A stretch of DNA of 64,000 nt from Lobosporangium transversale (GCF_002105155.1 NW_019029005.1:310001-374000); one strand, 5' to 3'; positions 33,936 through 45,827 are shown, counted from the first letter of the stretch. Program-made: numbers and translations. The notes: generated from the sequence alone by a model not told the origin.

Positions 33936-35803
33936 TCATTGTGTTGTTGTTATTGGTGTTGTTATCGTTGCTGTTGATGACTGATCAAATTTTGATTTTT
34001 TGGTTGCTGGGGAGTCAGATTCGATGTTGAAACTACCTCTCGTGCTCATTTCATTCTTCATTAATTCGAAAAGAGTAAGGACATAGCCAAATATAAGCTT
34101 GCATCTGTCTCTCACGTCTTCCATTTCTCCTATCACTTCTAAAGATTTAGTCAGTTCCAACCTTCGGTATTTTAGCGTGCCATTTTCCAATGTAGATTCA
34201 ACAAATGCCCATTGAAATGAGTTGGTTACGATTCCATAAGCCCTAAGGGCTCTAGGGCAATCTCCATCCTCTCAGTTCGTTTTCGTTTCCTATTGTGCAA
34301 GGCTACATCGAGCTGTACCATATTTTGTGCAAGGCCTTGCACATGATCGTCCTTCTTCACTTCCGTAATGCCAAGAAATTGTCCCGAATTGATACAGTCA
34401 ACAACAGCAAAGTCCAAAGTCCCATAGCCGCGCGTGCCTTTCAAAGACTGTTGTTGCGAAAGGATCATGTCGGGCGCATAGAGCGATACTGCTCCAACCA
34501 TGAATGCATCGACAATTGTTGATCTTGTAGCCTCATTTGATTGTGCATTAAATGCATAGGCTCTACCTTTGCGAATGCAATCGTCCACAATATGTCCCAA
34601 TATTGTCTCTTCAGCTTCTGTCAAGTCCTCCTTGGGCTTGAGATCAAATTTTGGTAGATCAATGAACGATTGTAATTTATACGTGTCTTGAACTTTTTTC
34701 CAGTCCCATGACGAAAAACTAATGGCTGGGGTAGCCAAAGATATAATGAGCCTTTTCCACTTTTTTTGCTGAAGTTTTTCCAAGATAGAACGAAATTGAA
34801 TGTCGTCTCTCAACAACGGAAATGTCTTCGTTTCCTCATCGTACACAAATATTTGGACTTCCTCGAACTCCTCAAACTCCAAGCAATAATCTCGAAGGCT
34901 TTCTCGCAGGCTTCCTATAGTAGCTGATTTAATATTGGTGGAATATGTGCAAATAACCTTATTCCGATCTCTTTTGTTCACGACGCTCAGTGCTAGAATA
35001 ACAACAAAGTCAGCTCTCTTTCACTATGGTTCCTTTCGACATCTTTCCATTCCACATTCTCACTTATTGTTGATTATCACTTACTAGTATATGTGTCCGC
35101 CTGTAGTTGTTGCTCCAATTCGGCGTTTTTCTTTTGTACCATTTCTAAATCTGCTTCCATATGCAGTTTTTGTTGCCTCAGGTCGGTCATTTCCTTGTGT
35201 AAATTTATGATTATCGTTTCTAAATTTGCGATTGTCGTTTCTAAAGTTACGATCATCGTTCCTAAATTTGCGTTCGTATGCAGTCGTTGCTTCAAGTCGG
35301 CGATTTCCTTTTGTAGATCTGCGTTCGTCGTCTGTAGACTTGCGATTATAGGTTCATTCCCTTCACTTTTAACTTAGGAGAAAGGAATACAAATAGAAAG
35401 TGCGTATGACTTGTTTAATCATAGTTAACTGTGGACAAAAAAAAAAGGCATACCAGTAGAGTGGAATAGTACCTGGTCGTTCAATAATGACATGGATGGT
35501 TTTTTTTGGTGGTACAGCGCCAAAAACCTCAGAGACCTCGCTAGTCGGATCTTCGAGCTTCTCTGGGTTTTTCTGCGCCTTCTGCTCGTCTGTAAGATTG
35601 CTTAATGTAATTGGTTTCTTGGAGATAGAAGAAATGGCGACATGCCAGAGAGTGAGCTTGCTTGCATTAATATCATGAAACTCTAGCTGCTTTTTCTTGA
35701 TGGCATCCTTGAGATGGTCTATCGTTTTTGAAGAGGAGATATCCACTGAGAATATGGAGGAATCTCCATCGATAACGCAAAAGAGGGTTACTTCGGTGGC
35801 CAT
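33936..35803 (-). CDS. Crinkler (CRN) family effector with PD-(D/E)XK nuclease-like C-terminus
   Basis: The N-terminus (35803, MATEVTLFCVIDGD) has a CRN header: a ubiquitin-like domain with KLTLWHVAI and closing HVIIERP. Intron 1 is 35373-35472. A ~95-residue coiled coil follows, made partly of 21-bp heptad repeats. After intron 2 (34995-35084) the C-terminal part holds a helical segment and then GYGTLDFAV, ITEVKK and AQNMVQL, the D...ExK...Q arrangement of a PD-(D/E)XK nuclease fold. A frame change near 34240 separates this from a conserved tail (NSFQWAFVE). There is no secretion signal, as is usual for CRN headers in fungi. In oomycetes and Rhizophagus such proteins are host-targeted or nuclear effectors. 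The role here (mycelial, endobacterial or inter-fungal) is unknown. Confidence 0.8.
35201..35284 (-). repeat. 21-bp tandem repeats coding coiled-coil heptads
   Basis: Units at 35201-35221, 35222-35242, 35243-35263 and a partial one from 35264 are degenerate copies of 21 bp, each encoding one heptad (forms such as TLETTIA and NLETIII). A longer flanking block around 35144 resembles that around 35261, so the coil grew by nested duplication. Confidence 0.85.
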
Positions 35804-36611
35804 GGTAGTGTTATGATTGTTTGTTTCAATAGTTTCAATGGAGCGAGTATTTTAAAGGATGGCGATAGCGCAAAGCCACAATGCGCCTTGCAAATAGGAA
35901 GAGAATGTTATCCATTTTTGATTCTTATTTTAAAATATAATAAATGAATAGCTATATTTGTGATTCATATTGACGCAAGGAACTCACCATAAGAGAATGA
36001 TACGGATAGATAGATGGAAATCAAAAAGGGAGGACTGAAATATCATGTGACGACATATATAGGATCACAGGAAAAATTTTGTGACCCTGTGCACGCTACT
36101 GAGACTCTTTTGTCATGAGCAGATCCAATAAAGAAATGATTGGCATCGTCCATGTTTCAGTCGCCGACAGGTTTTAAGTCAGTCGTCCTAATCATATTCG
36201 TTACGAGATGTGATTAAGGAAGCAAAGTATACGAATATCTGAATGAATATAGCTCTACCCATCACTCTGGTTGGATTCTTTAAGTACTTTGCAATTTGGG
36301 AGATCAAAGAGCAAAGTGCACAGTCCTCTTGAGTTCTGTGGGTAGCACAACAATCAAACAAGGCAAGTTTTCCACGATTGTTTACATACTTTTCTCCAAC
36401 ACCCTGAATGTCTGGATGCCGTTGGGACTGACGTTATCAAGGATGTGAGACTGCTGATGGATTAGAGATTTTATCTCTGTTCTGAAGTGTATAAATATAA
36501 TATATAATATATATATATATATATACTAAATATCTACTGAGTCTGACTTTTATTGATCGTGGGGTCTGTTGACGAAAGAGGATTGGAACAAATAAGGTTT
36601 TTCTCTTTAGC
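35804..36611. other. 0.8 kb spacer with an (AT)n microsatellite
   Basis: This is upstream of the Crinkler gene and downstream of the zinc-finger gene. It carries an AT dinucleotide tract around 36507-36535. No coding region or RNA gene was recognised. Confidence 0.5.
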
Positions 36612-37715
36612 TTATTTCACCTCACCTTCATCTTCTACTTCTTCTTCCTCAACGATACCTGCACCAGTGCCCCACCCGAAAACATCTTTTGATGCAGCCA
36701 CATCTATTCTTCTATATGGAGCAATTGGTAGAGCTACCTGTTTCATAGTGCGTAATACATGACGCAAGTGCTGTGCACTAAGGAGGTGGCCTAGCCATGC
36801 CTTCCACCTATTCCAACGTGACCCGCAAACAGAACAATACCAATGAGCTTGAGTTGCATTGATGGAAGTTTCGTTGAGAAGAGTTGATGGCATTGCACGT
36901 TGTCCTGCATTTTTCGTACAGCTACTTTGTGTCTGGGAAGCGGCTGCTATACTTATATCTGTTTGGTTTAACAGACGGGGGGCCGAGATGTGTGTTATAG
37001 ATGTTTGTTTCGAAGGACGATCATTCTTATTCTTGTCTTGCGTTTTTTCATTGGATATCCAGTTCATCTTTAGTCCTGCATCACCTGAGTCAGCTAACCT
37101 CTGTTTCCGAGACCTTGCCTTCTTTATGGCTCTTTCAAGTTGTCTTCTTCGTTGTTTTGCTCCTTGCCGGCGTGATACTTCCACCTCTTCAATGGGGTTG
37201 TTTTTTTCGGGCTTTAATAGTGCAGAGGTCGGTTTTGAGAACTTGTTGGAAGGATCAACTGTGGATACTGAGGTTTGATCTTTATGTAACTGCTTTACTC
37301 TTGCAAGGTGCTTTTTAGACGATAAATGAGTTGTGAGCATGGCGATTGAGGTAAAACGTGCATTTGGGCAAGTGGGACATTTTGGTGGGTTTTCCTATTC
37401 AAAGGTAAACAGCGATAATTTAAAAAGAAAAGAACGTCTGTTGTCATATAAATAACAAGGAGTTTTAAACCAAAGCAAACACAGCCAAGATAAGCAACCA
37501 GCGTCGGATTAAAAAATATATACCATTAGTCTTTTTTGCTGCTGCTTGCGAGAATTGTATGAAATCCTTTGCAGCTCCTCATCAGGTAATAATTGCCAAG
37601 CATAGAGGTGTTTTTGTGCAGCATTGTCGGTACCAGAGGATTTGGTATCAACACCAGCCTTATGTATTGGCATTTGTGTTTGTAGTGACTTTATAGTAAT
37701 ATCCACGTGGTCCAT
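36612..37715 (-). CDS. C2H2/matrin-like zinc-finger protein, unknown function
   Basis: Exon 1 runs from the ATG at 37715 to 37524, and exon 2 from 37394 to 36612, with a 129-bp GT-AG intron. The first exon encodes HLYAWQLLPDEELQRIS. At the junction a first finger appears (CPTCPNARFTSIAMLTTHLS, then KKH). A long basic helix rich in Arg/Lys/Gln follows, then a second finger (WYCSVCGSRWNRWKAWLGHL with H...H in SAQHLRHV). The C-terminus is acidic. The spacing resembles zinc fingers of RNA-processing proteins, but I cannot name an orthologue. Unlike its neighbours it needs no frame correction. Confidence 0.6.
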
Positions 37716-38191
37716 CAAATTGAAACTCTTGAAGTTGGTACAGGTCCTCTAAGGATTGCATATTCGTCAAGTTCATGAAGCACAGAGCATTCTCGAATGA
37801 ATAGAAGATGTACTAACTAGCCAAGATAGTTGATTACACCCAAGCCACAACAGGTTTCCTGGACTTGAAAATTGCAGTCGTTCATGTCGCGTCTTTTATT
37901 ATGACCCATATCATTACGATCACATCCATTTTTCCGATCACTGCCATCCTCGCCCACTAAAAAATACACTTTTCTGCAATCTCCATCACTCTCGCAACAA
38001 TCAAATAAATAAATAAATAAATAAAAAAGAGTGCCATTTCTTTACGACGTAAGCGACAAGAGACAGCGAGCTTTTGTGCGTGCATTAAACAAAAGCCACT
38101 TAGGCTGGTGACGAGCTCACTTTTCCCCCCATTTCACTTTCATTGACTTCTCCTTCCACCGGGCACTAACAACCTGGCCGCGACCTTGCTC
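37716..38191. promoter_or_regulatory. divergent upstream region with (AAAT)n
   Basis: This lies between the zinc-finger gene (-) and the membrane-protein gene (+). An AAAT tetranucleotide tract occupies about 38004-38025. Nothing else is recognisable. Confidence 0.4.
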
Positions 38192-39307
38192 ATGATGCTC
38201 AACGCATCCTATATCCAAATCCTTGTGGTTCTCGGTTTGCCATATGCGGTTAAGGCCGTGCGGTCGTTCTTTGCAAAAGCACCCCCGCCATCGCCACTCC
38301 AACGCTTAAACAACAAGCATAAGGAAGACATATCTCCAAAGACTCGTTCATGGAATCGGTTTATATTAGCCTTGTTGAGTCTGACAACTCTTTACCATCT
38401 CTATAATGTCGCCTTATACAATCCTCCTAATATCTTTCGGGCACTCTCTTTACCTCCTGACTGCCCTAATTTCATTCTGCATCAGTCGTGGAAGGAATAC
38501 GCGGATCACCATCCAGGTTTTATGGACAAGTATCCGGATTCGATGCGAGAGCGATTCAAAGCTATGGAGTATCGACTTTGGTATGAGGTATATGGGCAAG
38601 ATGCCTTTTTGAACTGTGATCACTGCACAGAGCAGTCGGATTTCATGCTATATCTCATCCCTGGAGCATTGGCTTCTTATATGAGTATGGGTATTATCTT
38701 GGGCTTGGCAACCACTCAAACCTCACATCTAAACAAATACAGAAGTTGGGGAGCTGCCGCCTTGGTTCTATTTGCGGTGCTTGAATACGGAATTTACCAG
38801 AGAAGCGCTGGTTTCGGGACGCTAAATGGCCTCATGAATGACGATGCCTGGTTGGTAGGATACACGGGTGCACATCGTCTTCGACATGGTGCTCTCGCTT
38901 TGATGTCGGCGGTAATCATTGCACTTTTGCAGCGATCTGGCCGTAGTGGTGGATCGAGGGATGAGATAGAAATCCTCAACGATCTTTGTCATGCGCAAGA
39001 AGCCATGATTCAGAGACATCGGGCACTTCAATTGGCCAGAGTCGCATCGCTGAGGCATGAAACGTTGAGGAAGCAGTTTGTCGAGTATTGGAAACGACGG
39101 GAGATTGAGCACAGTCTTTTGTTAGGCGATAGCGAATATAGGGAGGCTCGTGATTTAGCCCTTAGCAGGATAGACATTGATGCCATTACACAACAGGCTG
39201 ACCAGTACATCGATGCCATCATCAGCGCAGGAGAACGCGTACCCGAGATGTCTGATGAATTAGATACCAGCTCGTCGGTGACTGAGGATTTAAAAAAAAG
39301 CAGTTAG
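38192..39307 (+). CDS. multi-pass membrane protein, unknown function
   Basis: A single uninterrupted frame of 371 codons starts at the ATG at 38192. Hydrophobic segments lie at about residues 7-25, 57-74, 148-170, 181-200 and 228-246. A lumenal or cytosolic loop contains LYNPPNIFRALSLPPDCPNF and a CDHC pair (NCDHCTEQSDF). The C-terminal ~120 residues are highly charged and helical (ALQLARVASLRHETLRKQ). I do not recognise the family. The absence of introns and frameshifts over 1.1 kb is unusual in this window. Confidence 0.7.
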   Translation: MMLNASYIQILVVLGLPYAVKAVRSFFAKAPPPSPLQRLNNKHKEDISPKTRSWNRFILALLSLTTLYHLYNVALYNPPNIFRALSLPPDCPNFILHQSWKEYADHHPGFMDKYPDSMRERFKAMEYRLWYEVYGQDAFLNCDHCTEQSDFMLYLIPGALASYMSMGIILGLATTQTSHLNKYRSWGAAALVLFAVLEYGIYQRSAGFGTLNGLMNDDAWLVGYTGAHRLRHGALALMSAVIIALLQRSGRSGGSRDEIEILNDLCHAQEAMIQRHRALQLARVASLRHETLRKQFVEYWKRREIEHSLLLGDSEYREARDLALSRIDIDAITQQADQYIDAIISAGERVPEMSDELDTSSSVTEDLKKSS

Positions 39308-39726
39308 AGATTATGACATGGACTCTATGATCTGAATAATCTACTAGATAGTAATGGTCTTTCTTTATTACTGAATGAACCGTCTTTTTTATTGCTTTCA
39401 CTCCTATTCGCCATCGCATTAAAATGAGTAAGAAACAACTACAAGGTTACAGCTAGAAAAAGACGATTGATGCAAAGTTGGTGATGGTACAAAGAGAAAT
39501 ATAGGAATATACATGAACAGAGAAAAACATGGGCGGGAAAATTCAAATGCTGAACTTCTAGTAAGATAGACTGGCACTGATTGCTGTCAACTTCAAACCC
39601 TGTGGAATGATTTTTTTTTTTTTTTTTTTGTTTGTTCATTCTTCATTCTTTTCTTGCATGATTAACACGTGGCCAAGAATGAATAGGGAAAGAGGACAAT
39701 GTGTTTGTATAGCCTGTTACTTTCTT
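39308..39726. other. convergent spacer with T19
   Basis: This separates the 3' ends of the membrane-protein and ATG8 genes. A T19 run lies at 39611-39629. AT-rich 3' UTR-like sequence fills the rest. Confidence 0.5.
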
Positions 39727-40420
39727 CTAGTCAGTCTCATTGCTCTCTGATTCTGCACCGAACGTATTCTCGCCAGAATATGTAATATAGAGGAATCCAT
39801 CCTTATCCTGATGCTCTTCGTAGATTGATGACATCAATGCCGCAGTTGGAGGCAAGACTTCGTTGACGAAAATGAAGATGGCCTTTTCGGGCGATAGCTT
39901 GATACGTTTGCGAATTACGTAAACAAATTGGCCTACTGTCAAATCAGCGGGTACTAAATACTTTTTCTTGTCGATAGTGGCGATATCAGACTTGTCGACT
40001 TTCTCACAAATGACCTGGAGATGATTTAAGCAGATTGGAAGCACAAAAAATATTTAGAATAATAATTCCATAAAATGCATAAAATGAATGACAAATAATA
40101 AAGCTGAATCTTTGACTAACTTACTGGGATACGATCGGGATACTTTTGACGGATACGTTCAGCCTCTGCCTTGCGTTTTTCTATAATGACAATAATGATA
40201 ATAGTAATAGTAATAATAATATGCATACGTCATAAGTTTTTGTAATATATTTGTTTGGTAATAAAGTTTGAAAGTAAATGCTTTGCATATTTCAATTCCT
40301 TTGATGCGCGGCTTTTGAAACCAACATCTATCAAGGTCTACTTGAGGATGGTTCAGCAACCCAAAAGACAAAGCACTACCTACCAAAGGCATGTTCTTGC
40401 TGGAATGCGGAGCGAACCAT
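39727..40420 (-). CDS. ATG8: autophagy ubiquitin-like protein Atg8
   Basis: Atg8 is conjugated to phosphatidylethanolamine on autophagosome membranes. Three exons are visible: 40420-40384 ([12 protein letters not shown]), 40180-40125 ([18 protein letters not shown]) and 40014-39727 (from [20 protein letters not shown] through [18 protein letters not shown] to [14 protein letters not shown]). The introns are 40181-40383, with an ATA/ATG microsatellite, and 40015-40124. The Gly ending NTFG is the Atg4 processing site, and the tail AESESNETD would be removed. The upstream region near 40470-40510 is GA-rich. The reading frame is intact. Confidence 0.97.
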
Positions 40421-42725
40421 ATTGAAATTGGAGGATGGATTGATTTGAAGAGTATAGGTGCTTACGTGTGCGAGAGAGAGAAAAAGAGAGAAAGAGAGAA
40501 AGAAAGAGGAAGCGTAGGACAGAGAATGTGTACTAGAATGAAGATAATTGAGGTTGAAAAGAAATGAATAACACGCGTGTGAATGAATAGATGGATGAAC
40601 AAATGAAAGACAGTAAGCTGAATATTTGTATGGGGTAAGTCTGATAATGATTGGAAAGCAAAAAGAGGGAAGTGAAATTGTTTGGAGTTGTCATGCGGGT
40701 CTTTATAAATAATCACTTTGGGCTGCATCCCTTACTCCAAAGTCGAACTCGTGAGTCCGCGTGACTGTTCTCGGCAAATTTTCGACTTTTATTCATTCTT
40801 ATATTTATTGAATTGATAACAAAAATAATTTCCATTTGTGAGCATGGTGCTACTTCGTGATGGCTCTTGCGTCTATTCAAATTTGCTAGACTTACTTACT
40901 TGTGCCCCGTGTTCTACTTGTCGTATATCGGTTGCCTATTGCCTCAGACTTGAAATCAGTCCCTACGATGCAACACGACAGAAAAAAAAGGTATTTGGAA
41001 TGACAAGATGTCAGATTTATTTCATTGAAGCAGGTATTCAACTATACTGTATACTGCAGGAATAGTTTGTCTGTTAGGTTAAAAGTCAAAGTCCCATGGG
41101 GCTTTAATATAACTCAGTGCGGCGTTAGTGGGTCGCCTCATCAGCAAAATACAAACTACAATAACATGAATTGTTTTAAAACCTACTCGACTTATCAAAG
41201 TCGATATGGGTTATCGCAGCCCTATTCACAAGGTTGTGTCGCCTTCATTTCTTCGATCCTCCTTTTTCCTTTCAAGCTATGATTCCCTTGCTTCGCTGCA
41301 GGAAACTTCTTGACACTAAAAGGACCCCACGCTACGTGAAGGGATTGGAACTGAAAGAGACTTTCTCGTTGACTGTGGAAGGTGTGCTGGATCATTTTGT
41401 CGCTCAACTCTAACAACCACGACAAAGCGATAGTGTCCGGTATGTTTTTATCTACAGTGCTGATATCAAGTGGGACTGCAGCTGCGGCTACTTTTTCATT
41501 CATACTCGCTTACTTCGATGCTTCTCCGCCCCCGATAAACCTTTCTATTCCTCTAACTGCCGCAGTATTTGGGGAATTTTTCAATGTCTGCTCCGTACAC
41601 CTCTGGATACACGACCTTTTTTAGGTTAAGGATATTGTTTAAACATCGGTGTAGATGCTGTGGCCTTCGTTATCCACTTCTGACTAATACCAGAGTTGGA
41701 TGGCTCTTGCAAGTCGTTGGTTCTGTGCCTTGAGAGACGATGCTATTTGCCTGAGCCCTATCTTGTCTCGTCTCGATATTCTCTGATTTGTTGAAAAAAT
41801 TAACTAGCCTATCTCGTGATAAAATGGCTTTTATTTCCCCCAAACGATAATAATTCATGGAAGCTGATAAGCCCTCTCTAATTGTATTCGCCGCTATTGA
41901 AGAACTTTGAAGACTTTTGTCATTATAAGTTATGATGTTGATAACTAATGGATATAGAGCGGGATGAGTCGATAAATGGAGCCAATATCTTGGAATAAAC
42001 CAAACGAGCTCCAAGCCCAGTAGGCTTTACCATCCTCATTAGAGCCACCAAGGCTGACGCCCTCCATTTAAATGTATATACAGCCGATTCTCCCCTCATA
42101 GTTCAGAACAAATAACTTTCTTACATGGGCCTAGCATGTACTTTATATAAGAAATTCGGTCCCATCGCGTTTCTTATCGAGAGAATCGACTTTAATTCTG
42201 ATACCAAAACTAGCTTTTTTTGCTACTTGGACATATAAGCTGCAGCGTAAGGATGGAGCAATAGCATATTGAGGCATCAAACCTGCACAGTAGACATGGG
42301 CTACAATCAGGTTGATAAAATCATGCGTTATTGCTTACCATCATTGATTCAAATAGAATTCATGTGCTTCTGCTATTTCAATCCTTGATCCTCTACCACA
42401 TGTGCCTACGCTCTACCCTGCATACTCTTTTATAGGAGAGAGATTGTACAGTTTGATGAATAAGGCTCCGGCGTTTGCGAATCTTAGACACATATTATGG
42501 TGATTAGAAAGAGCGAAATCTCTTTTGGAAAGACCAACACCACTGTGTAAAAAAATCAGTAGTGAGCGATCGACCAACAAACAAGAGGTGTTGCAAACAT
42601 TCTTTCCTAGGAATGCTATTACAGGAAGACAACGCCATGGCTATTTGAGTAAATTGGAGAGAGAGGGGCGGAAGAGGAGAGGTTTTAATCAAGCATGTAA
42701 ATTATACTTTTCTGAACATTTATAT
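40421..42725. other. 2.3 kb without an assigned gene
   Basis: This is the longest stretch without an assigned gene. A plus-strand frame at about 41280-41420 (MIPLLRCRKLLDTKRTPRY, LELKETFSLTVEGVLDHF) and another near 41640-41730 (RCRCCGLRYPLLTNTRVGW) look protein-like. They are short, sit in different frames and could be a decayed gene. I cannot assign them to a family. No poly(A) tail or terminal repeat frames them. Confidence 0.4.
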
Positions 42726-43797
42726 TTATTTTAATTCTTTTTTTTGCTTTCCAGCCTTGACGGGTTGAGTACTAGAACCCAGTCGCTTATTCCCGACATT
42801 TTTACGAGTGCCGCTTTGTTCCTTTCGCATCATGGTATTATCGATCCTAACTAATCCTCCAGCCGAGCCCGATGCCAGCCATGTTGCTGAATGTAAGCAC
42901 CGTGACCATTGTACCTGAACCGTATATAAATATAAAAAAAATTAGAGTAGATTTTCTAGATGAAACCTTAAGACGCCATCAAAATCAAAAACGAAACAGT
43001 GTGAAGAGACTAAATACCCTCTGAATAGCAATGTTGGCTCCATAGAAGCCTAACAGTCCATCTGACTTGCTGATAAACTCCTTTCTTCATCTTCTTTGAA
43101 AAAAAGCTTCGCTCTCGTTCTACTTGCGGACTCTCTTGTATTTGATGGGCTTCATCGTCTATGCTATCACAGTTGTTTTGGATAGCTGTATTGGATTCAT
43201 CACCGACGTCAGCTTCTTGAAGCTGATATACGCAATTCTGGACCATTCCCTGTTTTAAAAAAGGATTTTGATTAGCCGAAATAAGGAAGCAAGTTATTCA
43301 TTAGCTAATGAGATGGGTAAGGTTCATTACAAATCCACGGCGCGCCTTGAAAGCAGGATTTGAGATCTTGACGCGGCCATCAGAGACCGCTACCGCTAAA
43401 TAGGGTTGGTAGTCGGAATAAGAAAAATCCCAAATTGTGCCCTTGACATTAAATAATCGAAGTCCTCGAGACTCAACATAGAGTTGATCCATTTTGGCTC
43501 CAAAATCAATGTCGACATAAACTGTGCCCTCAGCCCAGGGCACACATATAGATGACATGGGAGCCCCAAGGATAGTCTTGATATCAATCCGTGCATATGG
43601 GTCGCGAAGGTCGGTGTAGCGTACATGGCCATCATAGCCAGATGTTACAATGATCCAAGGTACAACTGCAGGATCACTAGACCTGAGCCAGTCAACACAA
43701 CGTACACAGACATCATGCACTTGAAGTAGGTATATTGGATCAAGATACTCTGTAGCGAAGGGTTTTAAAATAATTTTTGAGTCTACTTATTCCAAAC

Positions 43798-43833
<36 letters not shown>

Positions 43834-45646
43834 AGCAAAGGTCTATATACTTCTTTCTTACCAGAATCTTTGCTAGCAAGATCTTCGATTGATTGAACAA
43901 GCATAGATTTCATATCCCAGATTGCGACAGTTCCGTTAGTTGCACTTGCAGCTAGTCGTTCCGATGCCCCCAGCTGATAGACATGAAGTTGACATCGCCT
44001 AATCGTATCGTCACGTAAGGCTTGAAGTACTCAACTAGATTTTATGTAAGATGGGATCAAGTTAGAGTGAATGCTGGTCTAGTGTTAGATGCGTAAATTA
44101 GTCCAAAAAGGAACATACTATATAAAGTCTCCGGCAGCGAGCCATTTGCCGTTGCGACCTTAAGGTGATGGCGTAGGCTTTCGGGTCTGGTACGCTAAAG
44201 ATCCGAATAGAACCGTCGCTGAATGTAGCGGCTAAAATACCTAATCTTGTCAAATGCCCTGATGCGGATTCCTATACAACATATTTTAGAAGATATTAGA
44301 TGAATGAATTGCAAAGTTATTATAGTCTTGAAGAGAGCAAGATGCTCTCTTTAGGTCATGTTCATACCGCCTGCATGAAACCTCCTGAAGGACACCATTT
44401 TAAATCAAGGACAGCACCATACGAGTGTAAAATGCACAGAGCCAGATACGGAGAGGCTCTCCTTGAAGTGCACCATCATCATCGGTATTGCAGTTCATAC
44501 TCCAGAGCTGAATCAAGTTCGGATGTGCGTCCTGTTTCCCCAAAGGATACAACTGATCGCGCGCTATACAGTTTTCAGCAGTATCTGGAAAGCCACCAAT
44601 GGCTACATAGCTTTTGTTTTCGTTTGCTTCTTCGCCGCCATAACTAGGAACGGACACCAGTCGAGAGCCCAAAGAGAAACCAGTATTTAGAAGATAGTAA
44701 TCTTTGTTTCCAGTACCTAATCAAAGAGATACAACATAATCTTAAGATTATCATTGTTTCCAGCGCATGAGTTTCGGATTTGTAGCTAATTATAACCAAC
44801 AGACTTGAGCTGCCTTCACATAGTGAGCCGCCATAGTGTTCATATCGAATTGCGTTTCACGCGCGGTTACTTTTGTTGTGGCTAGGAGAGGTAGGTACTC
44901 GTCCAGATCAGTTGGCTCTCTATTAATGACATAGAATAGTTTGTCAACTTGGGGATCAAAAGCATTATGTACAGCCACGATAGCGAAAATTTAGTTGTAA
45001 TGCTAACCTAAGCACACGGAAGTCCTTTATACTTGGACCAATGTTAGGATATACGGTCTGTTTCAAAAACTCCTCCTTCATGCAAACTTGAGCCACATCT
45101 TCACAGGTTGGTGCCTCAAATGAAGAATCTCCAATGTTGTGGGCAATGGTTCAAATTAAGCAACTGTCCTCTCTTGGGTTTTGGCACATTCTTGCTGCTC
45201 TCTCGAGGTTTACGCTGTGTAGTCGTTATCGGTGCGAATCGGTGTTGAGGTTTAGCAGGAGTAATGCTCAAAGCACGTCCACTACCATCGTTGCTACGCA
45301 CAGCACTCAACGTAGGCGAAGACTCATTTTGTTCCGTTAGAAGCTCGTTCATTTGATCTAATGAGACTGTGAAGCTCTGCATGGCCTTGCGCCGTCGCGG
45401 CTTTCTAGTTGAATTTGAAGTCATATCTTCGTCTTCTGCCTCAGAAACCCTCGCGCCAGTATCATCATTATATCCATCACTCTCTTTATCATCATCATCA
45501 CCCTTGTAGTCAGATCCATTGTCAGAGCTATCGCTGTGCTTTGCTTTGCGGCGTCTACTTTTCCGTACCTCTTCCACTGGCCCCTCATCCACCACTTAAA
45601 ATAAGACGTAATCTCTTCTTAGCGGAACGAGCTGGACGCGAGACAT
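42726..45646 (-). CDS. TFIIIC WD40 subunit (GTF3C2 / Sfc6 / Tfc6-like)
   Basis: TFIIIC binds the B box of RNA polymerase III genes; this is its WD40 subunit of the tauB module. A charged, Lys/Arg- and Asp/Glu-rich N-terminal half (SRRRKAKHSDSSDN) precedes the WD domain. Diagnostic pieces are SYVAIGGFPDTAEN, KWCPSGGF, LGILAATFSDGSIRIFSVPD, VRCVDWLRSSDP, IVTSGYDGHVRYTDLRDP and GTIWDFSYSDYQPYLAVAV. The tail GLVRIDNTMMRKEQ is followed by a basic end and TAA at 42728-42726. Several introns are present, one holding an A28 run at 43804-43831. Frame changes are frequent. The start at 45646 (MSR) requires one correction. Confidence 0.78.
43804..43831 (+). repeat. A28 homopolymer in a TFIIIC-subunit intron
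   Basis: Uninterrupted A run on the plus strand, T on the sense strand of the gene that contains it. Confidence 0.95.
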
Positions 45647-45827
45647 ATTGCACTAGAAATGTACCGATTTTATGTGAGAAGTTCAATATTTAGCCTTTAC
45701 TACCGGTCCTTACAGCGCCATGCACGGTCTCATGTATCCAGTTCCTGATCGTCTGTTTGTGAAATGGAGGATGTGCACACAACACATGAACTATCGTGAC
45801 GGTTGTTTGGGCCTTTCTTTCTATTTC

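Noticed and set aside
35462-35803. Ordinary ubiquitin-like protein encoded by the first Crinkler exon
   Set aside because: The LWHVAI and HVIIERP motifs and the splice into a coiled coil identify it as a Crinkler header, not a free modifier.
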